Shown here one piece after another: positions 50,430 to 60,139 of a DNA stretch of 64,000 nt. Origin of the DNA: UBA6049 sp965662345. GTDB taxonomy: Bacteria > Bacteroidota > Bacteroidia > Flavobacteriales_G > Salibacteraceae. The position numbers and the translations under genes are program-made. Numbering within the stretch: position 1 is the stretch's first letter; each line of letters opens with the position of its first letter. The notes beneath the pieces were generated by a model. That model did no database searches. It was not told where the DNA came from and was given only the letters and a program-made list of their open reading frames with translations. The DNA lies in contig CBFIHE010000012.1 of NCBI GenBank assembly GCA_965662345.1, positions 6,779 to 70,778 of the forward strand, read 5' to 3'.

Positions 50430-51437
50430 ATGAATATTGTAGTTCCCATGGCGGGTATGGGCAAGCGCATGCGTCCGCATACGTTAACCGTTCCAAAGCC
50501 CTTGTTACGCATTGCTGGAAAGACCATTGTGCAACGTTTAGTTGAAGATATCGTGAGCCTCTGTCATGAACCTGTGGAAGAGATTGCTTTCATCATCGGC
50601 AGATTTGGGAAACAGGTTGAAGAAGATTTACTGGCCATTGCGAAAGACCTGGGTGCTCAAGGCAGAATCTGCTACCAAGACGAGCCGCTTGGTACAGCAC
50701 ATGCCATTCTATGCGCCAAAGAATCGCTGAAAGGAAAAACCATTGTGGCTTTTGCCGATACGCTTTTCAAAGCAGATTTTAAATTGGATGATTCCAAAGA
50801 TGGAGTGCTTTGGGTAAAGCAAATTGAAGACCCAAGTCAGTTTGGCGTGGTAAAGCTGGGCGATGACGGTACCATTACAGATTACGTAGAAAAGCCAGAG
50901 ACTTTTGTGTCAGATTTGGCAATGATTGGAATCTACTACTTCAAAAGCGGTGAGACCCTTCGCGAAGAACTGCAGTACCTCATTAACAATAACATCATTA
51001 AGGGCGGTGAATACCAATTGCCCGATGCGCTGCGTAATATGACTGAGAAAGGTGCTTCATTTGTACCGGGTAAGGTTGATGAGTGGATGGATTGCGGTAA
51101 CAAAAATGCTACCATAGAAACCAATCAGCGCGTTCTGCATCATTTACATGCCGCAGGCGAAAACCTCAGAGCAACATCTGCCTCCGTAGAAAATAGCGTA
51201 ATCAATGAGCCCGTTTACTTGGGTGAGGGTGTTACCGTAAAAAATGCAGTAGTTGGTCCATATGTAAGTATCCACGCAAACAGCTCCGTTGAAAACAGTG
51301 TGATTGATAATTCAATTGTTTACAACGCAACTCAGCTGAAAAATCAACTATTAACCAACAGTATGGTTGGAAACCATGTTACCATAGAAGAACAACCAAA
51401 CGAAGTAAGCATTGGCGATTACAGCAAAAACGGTTAA
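50430..51437 (+). CDS. Sugar-phosphate nucleotidyltransferase
   Basis: A 335-residue enzyme of the glucose-1-phosphate thymidylyl/uridylyl-type family. The nucleotide motif MNIVVPMAGMGKRMRPHT, the sugar-phosphate lysine in VPKPLLRIAGK, the DEPLGTAHAILCAKE segment and the EKPETFVSDLAMIGIYYF stretch are present. A left-handed beta-helix-like C-terminus (SVENSVINEPVYLGEGVTVK) follows. It activates a sugar for cell-surface polysaccharide. The following TPR lipoprotein starts inside its 3' end (26-base overlap). Confidence 0.9.
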   Translation: MNIVVPMAGMGKRMRPHTLTVPKPLLRIAGKTIVQRLVEDIVSLCHEPVEEIAFIIGRFGKQVEEDLLAIAKDLGAQGRICYQDEPLGTAHAILCAKESLKGKTIVAFADTLFKADFKLDDSKDGVLWVKQIEDPSQFGVVKLGDDGTITDYVEKPETFVSDLAMIGIYYFKSGETLREELQYLINNNIIKGGEYQLPDALRNMTEKGASFVPGKVDEWMDCGNKNATIETNQRVLHHLHAAGENLRATSASVENSVINEPVYLGEGVTVKNAVVGPYVSIHANSSVENSVIDNSIVYNATQLKNQLLTNSMVGNHVTIEEQPNEVSIGDYSKNG

Positions 51438-53154
51438 TTACTACCTGGTTCTTGCCCTTGCGGCTTGGATGCTAACAGGCTGTGCAACGGCAAATAAAAG
51501 CGCGGATAAGCGCAAAAAAGAGCCTGCAGTAGCTTTTAATAAGGTAAAGTTTGATTCGTACTTTTTAGAAGGACTCAAGCAAAAAACGCTGGGCAATGAT
51601 GAGCAAGCTGCACGACAATTTGCTAAAGCATTAATGTTGAATTCCACCCACCCCGCTACCCTGTATGAACTAGCTAACTTAGAAGCACGTAATGGTGATA
51701 TGCCAGCAGCTACCGAGCACATGAGCGTGGCACTAAAAGGAGAGCCAAAGAATCGCTATTACAGAGAGTTCGCTGCCTCTTTGTATCAGCAACAAGCAAA
51801 ATATGATGAAGCGGCTCAGGTGTATGAAAGTCTTGTTCTAGATTATCCAGAAATGCCAGAGTACTATTTTGAACTCAGTAGTGCGTATCTATACGGCAAC
51901 CAACCCGCAAAAGCTGCAGCAACCTACGACAGCTTAGAAGTACACGCTGGTTTTAACCCAGAAGTATCTGTTCAAAAAGTGAGGATTTACGGCCAACTTG
52001 GAGAAACAGATAAAGCCAAAAGAGAAATTGAGAAACTGATTAAAAACAGTCCAGATGAAGTACAGTATTATGGCATGCTTGCCAAACTGTATAGACAAGA
52101 TGGGGAGACAGATAAAGCAATAGCCATTTACGAGCAACTTCTAGAAAAGAACCCAGAAGACCCTTACATTCATCTGAGTCTTTACGAGTTCTATCTAGAA
52201 ACAGGAGAAACAGAAAAGGCAAACAAGGCCTTGTATACGGCTTTTGAAAACCCCAACTTGGGGATAGATAACAAAATTCAAGTCTTAATTAACTACTACC
52301 GCGCTACAGAACAAGATCGCTCAGAAATGCCTCGGGTATATGAATTGTTAGATGTGCTTGTTAAAGCGCACCCAGGTGATGCCAAAGGCTTTGCCATGTA
52401 TGGCGACTTTCTGTACCGCGATCAAAAGCTAAAAGAGGCAAGAGAACGCTACTACGCATCCATTTCTAAAGACGATTCTAAATACCTCATTTGGAATCAA
52501 GTACTGTTTATTAATAGTGAGCTACAAGACAATGCAGCCATGATTAAGGACAGCGAGCAAGCCATGGATCTTTTCCCCAACCAGCCCATCGTTTACTTGT
52601 TCAATGGCATGGCTCATCTTCAAAATGAAGATTACGAAAAGGCTGCTTTTGCCTTAGAGCAGGGTCAGGGTTTAGTAATAGACAACCCTACCATGCAAAA
52701 CCAATTCTTCGCAAACTTAGGAGATGCATACTACAGACTGGGTAAATATCGTCAAGCTTGGATGAATTACGAGCGCTCGTTGAAAGTGAACCCACAAAAC
52801 GATTATGTACTTAATAACTACGCGTATTATTTGAGTTTACGCAATGAAAACTTAGAGTATGCGGCAGAAATGGCAGCCTCTGTAGTGAAGCGAAACCCAA
52901 CAGACCCCACATACCTAGATACCTACGGGTGGGCACTCTTTCAGCTTGAAGATTATGCCAATGCTCAACTTTACCTAGAAAAAGCACTAGAAAACGGTGG
53001 CTCTAGCGGTGAAATATTGGAGCACTTGGCAGATACCTATTTTAAACTAGGTAGGATAGATGATGCTGTCTTGTTTTGGCAGCAAGCCTTAAAGGCTGGG
53101 GGTGGCTCAGATAGATTGGAGCAAAAAATCAATAGCAAATCGTACGTGAAATAG
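51412..53154 (+). CDS. TPR-repeat lipoprotein
   Basis: A 580-residue protein with a lipoprotein signal (LALAAWMLTGC, lipobox LTGC) and at least ten tetratricopeptide repeats to the C-terminus (for example KTLGNDEQAARQFAKALML, GETDKAIAIYEQLLEKNPED, GKYRQAWMNYERSLKVNPQN). The start appears to be TTG at 51412, inside the upstream gene; there is no ATG before the signal helix. TPR lipoproteins here may scaffold envelope assembly. It is co-transcribed with the DUF4292 and EnvC-like genes. Confidence 0.88.
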   Translation: MAITAKTVNYYLVLALAAWMLTGCATANKSADKRKKEPAVAFNKVKFDSYFLEGLKQKTLGNDEQAARQFAKALMLNSTHPATLYELANLEARNGDMPAATEHMSVALKGEPKNRYYREFAASLYQQQAKYDEAAQVYESLVLDYPEMPEYYFELSSAYLYGNQPAKAAATYDSLEVHAGFNPEVSVQKVRIYGQLGETDKAKREIEKLIKNSPDEVQYYGMLAKLYRQDGETDKAIAIYEQLLEKNPEDPYIHLSLYEFYLETGETEKANKALYTAFENPNLGIDNKIQVLINYYRATEQDRSEMPRVYELLDVLVKAHPGDAKGFAMYGDFLYRDQKLKEARERYYASISKDDSKYLIWNQVLFINSELQDNAAMIKDSEQAMDLFPNQPIVYLFNGMAHLQNEDYEKAAFALEQGQGLVIDNPTMQNQFFANLGDAYYRLGKYRQAWMNYERSLKVNPQNDYVLNNYAYYLSLRNENLEYAAEMAASVVKRNPTDPTYLDTYGWALFQLEDYANAQLYLEKALENGGSSGEILEHLADTYFKLGRIDDAVLFWQQALKAGGGSDRLEQKINSKSYVK

Positions 53155-53157
53155 ACC

Positions 53158-53973
53158 ATGAAACTTTCGCGTTTATTAAACATAGCAGGCCTAGCCTTAG
53201 TCTTTCTTGCAGGATGCAAATCCACAGGGAATTTAGCCGAACGGATTAAACCCGATATTAATAAAAAGACCAATCAACTCGTAGCTAAAGTTGAAGAAAG
53301 TGCATTCACACCAGATAGAGTTAGCTTCAAAGCTTCTGGCAAAATAGATGATGGTGAGAAAAGCAATTCTTTCAAGCTCAACATCCGAATGAAACGCGAT
53401 AGCGTAATTTGGATATCGGTAACGGCATATTCATATGAGGTAGCTAGAATATTAGCTACACCAGATAGTTTATTCTTCATAAACAGACCCGAAAAGAAGT
53501 TCTTTAAGGGTAATTATGACTTTATCAATCAACAACTGAACGTAGATCTTGACTTTAAAAGCCTGCAGTCTATCTTATTGGCTAATAGCATGGGACTTGA
53601 TGAGATGGATAAAGTAAAACGCTCTGGTGATAAAGACTTCTACATCTTGAGTTCTTTCCGCAAGGCGAAGCTCAAAAAGATGAAAGAGAAAAGTGAAAAG
53701 TTTGATGGCGACTTAGTCTTTTCAAATTGGGTAGACCCTGAGACCTATCGCATTATTCAACTTGGCATTTTGGATTTGAGATATAATAAATCTGCAACCG
53801 TAAACTATTCAGGCTTCTCTGCAGAGGGTGATTATACAGTAGCTCATAGGATGGAAGTAAAGGTTAATTCCACTCAACCGGTGAAAATTAGTGCAGAGTA
53901 TTACCGTTTTACCATCAATGAAACCTTAAATTTCCCGTTCAAGATTAGCGATAAGTATGAAGCCTTGGATTAA
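53158..53973 (+). CDS. DUF4292 lipoprotein
   Basis: A 271-residue protein with a lipoprotein signal (LLNIAGLALVFLAGC) and a beta-rich body of DUF4292 type: FKASGKIDDGEKSNSFKLNI, RMKRDSVIWISVTAYSYEVA, then SAEYYRFTINETLNFPFKI near the end. The fold of such proteins resembles LolA/LolB-like lipoprotein carriers, but function is not shown. It sits three bases after the TPR gene and overlaps the EnvC-like gene by 17, so translation is coupled. Confidence 0.88.
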   Translation: MKLSRLLNIAGLALVFLAGCKSTGNLAERIKPDINKKTNQLVAKVEESAFTPDRVSFKASGKIDDGEKSNSFKLNIRMKRDSVIWISVTAYSYEVARILATPDSLFFINRPEKKFFKGNYDFINQQLNVDLDFKSLQSILLANSMGLDEMDKVKRSGDKDFYILSSFRKAKLKKMKEKSEKFDGDLVFSNWVDPETYRIIQLGILDLRYNKSATVNYSGFSAEGDYTVAHRMEVKVNSTQPVKISAEYYRFTINETLNFPFKISDKYEALD

Positions 53974-55174
53974 GTACATTCTTCTAATACCCGCCCTATT
54001 TTTAGGGCTAGGCATCAGTCAGGCTCAGAACAAGCGCCAAGAACTAGAGAAGAAAAAGGCTACACTTAAAAGAGACATTGAGTTCAAGAATAAATTACTC
54101 AAAGAAACCGCCAGAAACAAGAAGAAAAGCTTGAATCAACTGGTGATTCTCAAAAAGAAAATTAGCGAACGCGAAGAACTCATTACCACCATACAGAGTG
54201 AGATTGGGCTGCTAGAAGAAGAGGTTGAAGAGAACACCATTACCATAAAAGTAATGCAAGAAGACATTACAGCGGTTAAAGAAGAGTATGCCCAATTAAT
54301 TCGCTTCGCTTATCAAAACAGAAGCAGTGCAGACAAAATCATGTATGTGTTTGCAGCCAAAGACTTTAATCAAGCCTATAAGCGCTTGAAGTATATCCGT
54401 GAATATGCAGATTATCGCAAAAGACAAGCGGAAACCATTCAACGATTAGAAGCAGAGCTGCGCGCTGAAAATGATACGCTCATCGCACGAAAAAGTCAAA
54501 AAGAGGCACTGTTGACAAACTTAGATTCTGAGCGCAGTGTGTTATCAGAAGAACGCTCTGAGCAGAACAAGGTCTACAGTGAACTTCAAGACAAAGAAAA
54601 AGAGCTGAAAGCAGAAATCCGAAAAACAGAAAAAGAGCAGCGTACTTTACAAAAGGCAATTGAACGCATCATTGCTGAAGAAATTAGGAAGGCAAGGAAA
54701 GCATCTGGAAGCTCATCAACTGGGTGGTCTATGACTCCAGAAGCCAAAGCACTTTCTGCGAATTTCACAGGGAATAAAGCAAAATTACCGTGGCCTGTAG
54801 AAAAGGGAGTGATTACCCAACGCTACGGAGTGCGTGCACACCCTGTGCTTACACATTTGAAGATTAGAAACAACGGAGTTACTATAAGCACAGAGAAAAG
54901 CGCACAGGCCAGAGCTGTTTTTGAAGGTGAGGTTTCTAAAGTAATTGTAATACCTGGAGCTGGTAAGGCGGTAATTATTCGCCATGGAGAGTACCTTACA
55001 GTTTACGGTAATCTAGCAGACGTGTATGTTTCTTCGGGCGATAAAGTAACCACCAAGCAGCCATTAGGAACGGTTATTACCGATGCAGATAAAACGGAGG
55101 TTCAGTTTGAAATCAGAAGAGGACAGAACGCTGAAACGCTAGACCCAGGCTACTGGCTTTACAATGCCCGTTAG
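53957..55174 (+). CDS. EnvC-like murein hydrolase activator
   Basis: A 405-residue exported protein: signal peptide (YILLIPALFLGLGISQAQ), a long coiled coil (about 25-255) and a C-terminal M23/LytM domain (about 270-400; LPWPVEKGVITQRYGVRAHP). The catalytic metal ligands are missing: the second motif reads VQFEIRRG instead of H-x-H, so the LytM domain is degenerate as in EnvC, which activates amidases at division sites instead of cutting itself. FtsEX is not in the window. It is part of a conserved envelope block. Confidence 0.92.
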   Translation: MKPWIKYILLIPALFLGLGISQAQNKRQELEKKKATLKRDIEFKNKLLKETARNKKKSLNQLVILKKKISEREELITTIQSEIGLLEEEVEENTITIKVMQEDITAVKEEYAQLIRFAYQNRSSADKIMYVFAAKDFNQAYKRLKYIREYADYRKRQAETIQRLEAELRAENDTLIARKSQKEALLTNLDSERSVLSEERSEQNKVYSELQDKEKELKAEIRKTEKEQRTLQKAIERIIAEEIRKARKASGSSSTGWSMTPEAKALSANFTGNKAKLPWPVEKGVITQRYGVRAHPVLTHLKIRNNGVTISTEKSAQARAVFEGEVSKVIVIPGAGKAVIIRHGEYLTVYGNLADVYVSSGDKVTTKQPLGTVITDADKTEVQFEIRRGQNAETLDPGYWLYNAR

Positions 55175-55272
55175 GAAGTTAAGTATTACCTCTCTTGTGG
55201 CCATTTCACATTCTTCTGCTTACGGGTGAAGCTATTTGTAAATTGCTACATTTGCGCCTTAAACAAGAAACT

Positions 55273-55455
55273 ATGTTCGCATCGTTGTTATGGACCCTTG
55301 GAGCACCTGAAATCATTGTGGTTTTAGTGATTTTATTGCTTCTATTCGGTGGGCGTAAAATTCCTGAGTTGATGAAAGGCCTTGGAAAAGGAATCAAGGA
55401 ATTTAAAGACGCTTCTAAAGAAGAAACTGATAGTCCTAAAAAATCTGAAGATTAA
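55273..55455 (+). CDS. tatA: Sec-independent protein translocase TatA
   Basis: About 60 residues from the ATG at 55273; the open frame back to 55195 is not part of the protein. One membrane helix (PEIIVVLVILLLLFG), the FGGRKIPELMKGLGKGIKEF amphipathic helix and an acidic/basic tail are the TatA/TatE pattern. It forms the pore of the twin-arginine system with TatC, which is not in the window. Confidence 0.95.
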   Translation: MFASLLWTLGAPEIIVVLVILLLLFGGRKIPELMKGLGKGIKEFKDASKEETDSPKKSED

Positions 55456-55481
55456 CCTCTAAACTACGCGAGCGTTAACGC

Positions 55482-56906
55482 ATGAGCAATTACCAAACTT
55501 TGGCTGATGTACAAGCAGCCATTCAAGCAGGAGAAACCTCTTGTGCCAACTTGGTAGAGGGATATTTGAAGCGTATAGATGAACGTGCTTCCATTAATGC
55601 TTTCGTTGAAACGTATGCAGATGAAGCCCGCAACCGTGCCCGCGAAATAGACACCAAACTCACCAACGGAACAGCAGGTAAACTAGCTGGCATGGTGATT
55701 GGTCTTAAAGACAACATTGTTTACAAGGGTCATAAGGTAACAGCCTCATCAAAAATTTTAACAGATTTTGAATCGCTTTTTAGCGCTACTGTAGTTGAAA
55801 GACTTCTAGCTGAAGATGCCATTATTATTGGCAGGCTAAGCTGCGATGAATTTGCTATGGGCTCTAGTAATGAGCATTCTACTTACGGACCCGTAAAAAA
55901 CCCTTTAGATGAAACTCGCGTTCCAGGTGGTTCCTCTGGTGGTTCAGCAGCTGCAGTAGCTGCAGGCCTATGCCATGCCGCTCTAGGATCAGATACAGGA
56001 GGCTCTATTCGCCAGCCTGCATCTTTTACTGGAACCATAGGGTTAAAACCTACCTACGGAAGAGTTTCACGGTATGGACTCATCGCCTATGGCTCATCTT
56101 TAGATCAAATAGGTCCATTCACTAAAACAGTGGAAGATGCCGCCTTGCTGTTAGAAGTAATGGCAGGAGCAGATGATTACGATGGCACCGTATCACATAA
56201 ACCTGTAGACGCGTACGTTCCTACATCGGCTTATGCCGAAAAAGCAAAAATCGTTTACATACGTGAAGCTGCTGAACACCCCGGTTTGTCAGAAGACGTC
56301 CGCAATAGCTTTAATGCTCGCGTTGAAAAATTAAGGTCTTTGGATCATACCGTTGAGCCTGTAGACTTCCCTTACCTAGAACAAGTAGTGCCTACTTACT
56401 ACATCATTAGCAATGCAGAGGCTTCTAGTAACCTATCGCGCTACGATGGAATTCGGTTTGGATACAGAAGTGCTGAAACTACAGATATTGAGTCTGCTTT
56501 TGTAAAGAGCAGATCAGAAGGCTTTGGAGCTGAAGTAAAACGCAGAGTCATGTTGGGCACTTTCGTTTTGAGTGCGGGTTACTACGATGCATACTATACC
56601 AAGGCTCAAAAAGTTAGGCGTTTAATTCGCAATTGGACCTATTCCGTTTTCGAAAATGCCGATTTCATTATTACGCCAACATCACCTCACGCAGCCTTTA
56701 AGTTTGGTAGTAAAACAGATGACCCTGTTGCCATGTATCTTGAAGATATTTTTACTGTGCATGCCAACCTATCAGGTATACCTGGGATTAGCATCCCTAT
56801 GGGAACCAACAAAGAGAACATGCCGTTGGGTCTCCAACTCATGACGCCTGCCTTTGAAGAAGCCAAGCTATTATCATTCGCCAAGTACTGCGTAGACGAA
56901 CTATAA
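55482..56906 (+). CDS. gatA: Asp-tRNA(Asn)/Glu-tRNA(Gln) amidotransferase subunit A
   Basis: A 474-residue amidase-signature enzyme that releases ammonia from Gln for GatB to amidate misacylated tRNA. The Ser-cisSer-Lys triad regions are present: Lys in VIGLKDNIVYKG, cis-Ser in PGGSSGGSAAAVAAG and nucleophilic Ser in GSDTGGSIRQPASF. YGLIAYGSSLDQIGP follows. The length is normal. It lies 26 bases after tatA. Confidence 0.97.
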   Translation: MSNYQTLADVQAAIQAGETSCANLVEGYLKRIDERASINAFVETYADEARNRAREIDTKLTNGTAGKLAGMVIGLKDNIVYKGHKVTASSKILTDFESLFSATVVERLLAEDAIIIGRLSCDEFAMGSSNEHSTYGPVKNPLDETRVPGGSSGGSAAAVAAGLCHAALGSDTGGSIRQPASFTGTIGLKPTYGRVSRYGLIAYGSSLDQIGPFTKTVEDAALLLEVMAGADDYDGTVSHKPVDAYVPTSAYAEKAKIVYIREAAEHPGLSEDVRNSFNARVEKLRSLDHTVEPVDFPYLEQVVPTYYIISNAEASSNLSRYDGIRFGYRSAETTDIESAFVKSRSEGFGAEVKRRVMLGTFVLSAGYYDAYYTKAQKVRRLIRNWTYSVFENADFIITPTSPHAAFKFGSKTDDPVAMYLEDIFTVHANLSGIPGISIPMGTNKENMPLGLQLMTPAFEEAKLLSFAKYCVDEL

Positions 56907-57001
56907 TTGTGTACACAGCGTTTCGTTAGTAACAAAATGTGGTAAAGCTTCTAGCTAAGGCTCAACTTCCACATCTTTGAAATAACGAGACTCAAATTCA
57001 C

Positions 57002-58495
57002 ATGGATATTTCATTCAAGACAAGTTATATACTATGCTTACTAAGTTTAGTGAGCACTAGCCTTTGGGCAAACCCCGATACAGATACTACTCGCCAAACC
57101 ATTGATACCACATGGTTGTACAACGATAGCCACCAGGCGATGGTGCTAGACAGCATGGCACGTGCTCCGTACTTTAACCACTTCACTTCAGAATACGATT
57201 CAGTTGAACTCAATACCTTTAATTTCCCAACGGATTCAGTTCCCGTATATCCGGATTCCGTTTACAAGGCATTCTTAGATAGTTTGGATGCACAAACACC
57301 CTTCAATTTGGTATACAATGCTAGGGTAAAGGCATTCATTAATCTCTATGCCGTAAAGCGCAGAGTACAAACAAGCAAACTATTGGGATTGGCAGATTTT
57401 TACTTCCCAATGTTTGAAGAAATTCTAGACAAGCACGAAATGCCTTACGAGCTTAAGTACTTGGCTGTTATAGAATCTGCCTTGAATCCCAAGGCGCGGT
57501 CACATGCAAGTGCGGTTGGTTTATGGCAGTTTATGTACTCTACGGGGAAGATCTACGATCTACATATGAACTCATACATGGATGAGCGTATGGATCCCGT
57601 AAAATCAACTGAGGCAGCTTGTCAATACTTGAGTTTCTTGTACAAAATTTACAACAAGTGGGATTTAGCATTGGCAGCCTACAATTGTGGTCCAGGAAAT
57701 GTAAATAGAGCCATTCGCAGATCTGGGTCAAAAGATGGTAACTATTGGGACCTTTACCCTTACCTGCCTCGTGAAACAAGAGGGTATGTGCCAGCCTTTA
57801 TTGCCGTTAATTACATTATGAGTAATCATTCTGCACACAACATCTACCCAGTAGAGCCAGATATCACCTTCTTTGAAACCGATACCGTGCACCTAAAGGA
57901 GCCAATGAAGTTCTCTTACCTGGCAGAAACATTGGATATGGACATTGAATCTTTGCGATACCTTAACCCCTCTTATCGCCAAGATTATATTCCAGCTTAC
58001 AGCAACAAAACCTCTATTCTTAGACTTCCTCACGAGAAAATAGGTGTATTTGTAAACCATGAAGAACGCTTGTACGCAGGCTTAAACCCAGCGCAAGAAA
58101 ATGATGGCACCAAGCTTAAGAAGTTTACAGAAGACCGTATTGTTTACCGTGTAAAAAGCGGAGATTACCTGGGTAGAATTGCTGGGCGATATAATGTATC
58201 TGTTAGCAATCTCAAACGCTGGAATGGTTTGCGTAGTAATAACATACGTGTTGGACAGCGGTTGGTTATTTATCCCTCTGGGGGATATGTAGCCAAGAAA
58301 GAATCTAAACCCAAAGAGGTAAAAACAGAAGTAAAAGGAAACTACGAATACTACCAAATACAGTCTGGTGATACACTTTGGGACATTGCGCGTGCTAAAG
58401 GCATTAGCGTAGATGATTTAAAGCGCATGAATAACCAGCTAAATACGCGCAGGTTAAAACCCGGCATGAAAATTATAGTAGGTACAAACGGTTAA
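57002..58495 (+). CDS. MltD-like lytic transglycosylase with two LysM domains
   Basis: A 497-residue exported protein: signal peptide (YILCLLSLVSTSLWA), an SLT domain (about 140-290) with the catalytic Glu in LKYLAVIESALNPKARSHAS and GLWQFMYSTGK, AYNCGPGNVNRAI, and two LysM domains near the end (VYRVKSGDYLGRIAGRYNVS and YQIQSGDTLWDIARAKGISV). It cleaves peptidoglycan glycan strands with 1,6-anhydro products. The DUF4837 gene begins directly after its stop. Confidence 0.95.
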   Translation: MDISFKTSYILCLLSLVSTSLWANPDTDTTRQTIDTTWLYNDSHQAMVLDSMARAPYFNHFTSEYDSVELNTFNFPTDSVPVYPDSVYKAFLDSLDAQTPFNLVYNARVKAFINLYAVKRRVQTSKLLGLADFYFPMFEEILDKHEMPYELKYLAVIESALNPKARSHASAVGLWQFMYSTGKIYDLHMNSYMDERMDPVKSTEAACQYLSFLYKIYNKWDLALAAYNCGPGNVNRAIRRSGSKDGNYWDLYPYLPRETRGYVPAFIAVNYIMSNHSAHNIYPVEPDITFFETDTVHLKEPMKFSYLAETLDMDIESLRYLNPSYRQDYIPAYSNKTSILRLPHEKIGVFVNHEERLYAGLNPAQENDGTKLKKFTEDRIVYRVKSGDYLGRIAGRYNVSVSNLKRWNGLRSNNIRVGQRLVIYPSGGYVAKKESKPKEVKTEVKGNYEYYQIQSGDTLWDIARAKGISVDDLKRMNNQLNTRRLKPGMKIIVGTNG

Positions 58496-59545
58496 TTGAA
58501 AAAATATAACATCATGCGTGCCTTTCTATTGATTCTTGCGGTAGCTTCTTCTTATCTCATCACAAGTTGTACAGATGATACAAAGAACCCTTTACCCGCT
58601 TACAGCGGAAGACCAGGTGAGGTTATTGTGGTGTGCAAGCAAAGCGAATGGGATGGCACACCTGGTGATAGTATCAAGGCTGTATTCTATGAAGCCCAAT
58701 ACGGACTCCCACAAGATGAACCCTACTTCAATCTAATTCGCACAAATCCAGGAGATTTTGAGCGCGTTTTCAAGACGTTTCGCAATGTGTTTATGGTGAA
58801 CATAGACCCCACTAGAATGAGTAAGGGTGAGCTTACAGTTAAGCGTAACGTATACGCAAAAGGGCAGCTTGTAGCTCAAATAAACGCCTCAGACATGAAT
58901 GAGTTTCTAGAAATTCTAGAAGCCAAAAAAGACATTCTGATCAACTACTTCAACAACAAAGAGCTAGACCGCTTATACCGCAGAAATAAGCGAATGGGCG
59001 ATGCAAAAATTGTAAAGCAGCTCTTTGCAGATTATGACCTAGGCATTACCCCAATGCCAGATGCGTATATTGCTTCTGCTGATAGTAATGTAGTTTGGAT
59101 TAGATTAGAAAGAAAAAAAGCTGTTGGTGGTTTCGATCACCAAATCAGTCAGGGACTTTTGATTTATTATGAGCCTTATGAGAGCAAAGAACAGTTGCAA
59201 GACTCAGCGCTTACAGCTCGAATGGATTATTATCTAGGTAAGTACATTCCTGGACCAAATGAGAAAGCATACATGACCTTAGACAGACGCTACGTTCCGC
59301 CTATGGGAGATGAATTGAATTTTAGAGACAGATATGCCAAAGAGTTTAGAGGGCTTTGGAGAATGGAGAATTACCTCATGGGCGGTCCATTCATTTCACT
59401 TGCGGTGCTAGATGAATCTCGCAATAGAATTGTAACAGGTATTGGTTACGTTTATGCTCCCCAGTTTGATAAGCGTGAGTTCTTACGTGAGGTTGATGCC
59501 ATGGTAAAATCGCTCTCATTCCCAGAAGAAAAAACAAAAAAATAG
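58496..59545 (+). CDS. DUF4837 lipoprotein
   Basis: A 349-residue lipoprotein (signal FLLILAVASSYLITSC) of the DUF4837 family, with YSGRPGEVIVVCKQSEWDG near the N-terminus, RTNPGDFERVFKTFRNVFMV, and RGLWRMENYLMGGPFIS near the end. Function is unknown. The start can be TTG at 58496, touching the MltD stop, or ATG at 58514; both leave the signal peptide intact. It closes the envelope block. Confidence 0.9.
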   Translation: MKKYNIMRAFLLILAVASSYLITSCTDDTKNPLPAYSGRPGEVIVVCKQSEWDGTPGDSIKAVFYEAQYGLPQDEPYFNLIRTNPGDFERVFKTFRNVFMVNIDPTRMSKGELTVKRNVYAKGQLVAQINASDMNEFLEILEAKKDILINYFNNKELDRLYRRNKRMGDAKIVKQLFADYDLGITPMPDAYIASADSNVVWIRLERKKAVGGFDHQISQGLLIYYEPYESKEQLQDSALTARMDYYLGKYIPGPNEKAYMTLDRRYVPPMGDELNFRDRYAKEFRGLWRMENYLMGGPFISLAVLDESRNRIVTGIGYVYAPQFDKREFLREVDAMVKSLSFPEEKTKK

Positions 59546-59567
59546 CCCAGTACAAGACCGAGCTATT
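59541..59567. terminator. Weak bidirectional hairpin between DUF4837 and dps
   Basis: AATAGC (59541-59546, covering the DUF4837 stop) pairs with GCTATT (59562-59567) around a 15-base loop in the 45-base convergent gap. The stem is short and T runs are poor, so its terminator role is tentative. Confidence 0.4.
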
Positions 59568-59590
59568 CATTTCTTAGTATGTATTAAGCC

Positions 59591-60055
59591 TTACTTACGT
59601 AACCAAGCACCAACCATCCAATTCGTTTTCTCTAATTCACTAATTACTGGAGTTAGCATGTCTTGGGTACCCTCATCATCTTGTTCTGCAGCAAGTGCAA
59701 CAGCCTCTCGCAATAAACCCAATAGTACGGTATGCATTTCATAAATATGATTCATGATTGCCTTGCCATCATTCATATCCTTAACAGACTTAATGCTTGA
59801 ATGATTAATGTAATCATCAAAAGCATGTAGAGGTGTTCCACCCAAGGTTAAGATACGCTCCGCAACTTCATCTATTGTAGTTGCAGCACCTGTGTAGAGC
59901 TCTTCAAACTTCACATGCAACTCAAAGAAGTTTTCACCCTTGATATTCCAATGAAATCCACGCATGTTTTGGTAATATAACTGGTAAGTAGCCAGTAATT
60001 CATTCAACTTTTGTTGTGTTTTCTCTGTATTTTGATTTAAATCTATATAACTCAT
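59591..60055 (-). CDS. dps: Dps-family ferritin-like protein
   Basis: About 154 residues from the ATG at 60055 (MSYIDLNQNTEKTQQK); the open frame to 60109 lies in the promoter. Dps dodecamers oxidise and store iron with H2O2 and bind DNA. The ferroxidase ligands are visible: His35 in MRGFHWNIKG, then HVKFEELY (His47, Glu51) and TIDEVAERI (Asp62, Glu66). The gene is divergent from oxyR. A TTG-N20-TACATTTG promoter lies at 60109-60079 on the minus strand. Confidence 0.95.
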   Translation of the reverse strand: MSYIDLNQNTEKTQQKLNELLATYQLYYQNMRGFHWNIKGENFFELHVKFEELYTGAATTIDEVAERILTLGGTPLHAFDDYINHSSIKSVKDMNDGKAIMNHIYEMHTVLLGLLREAVALAAEQDDEGTQDMLTPVISELEKTNWMVGAWLRK

Positions 60056-60078
60056 TATCAGTTTGTTTGATTCAAGAT

Positions 60079-60109
60079 CAAATGTACAAAACAGGCATGT
60101 ATTAGTCAA
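60079..60109 (-). promoter_or_regulatory. dps promoter
   Basis: On the minus strand TTG (60109-60107), a 20-base spacer, and TACATTTG (60086-60079), a full Bacteroidota -33/-7 promoter with a 5' leader of about 20 bases. Confidence 0.65.
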
Positions 60110-60110
60110 A

Positions 60111-60139
60111 TTGATACTCTTTATCTACCGATAAGTTTG
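60111..60139 (+). promoter_or_regulatory. oxyR promoter with GATA/TATC repeats
   Basis: TTG (60111-60113), an 18-base spacer and TAAGTTTG (60132-60139) fit the -33/-7 consensus. Within it lie GATA (60113), TATC (60122) and GATA (60130), partly palindromic words spaced about 8-9 bases apart that could be an OxyR operator between the two divergent promoters. Confidence 0.6.
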
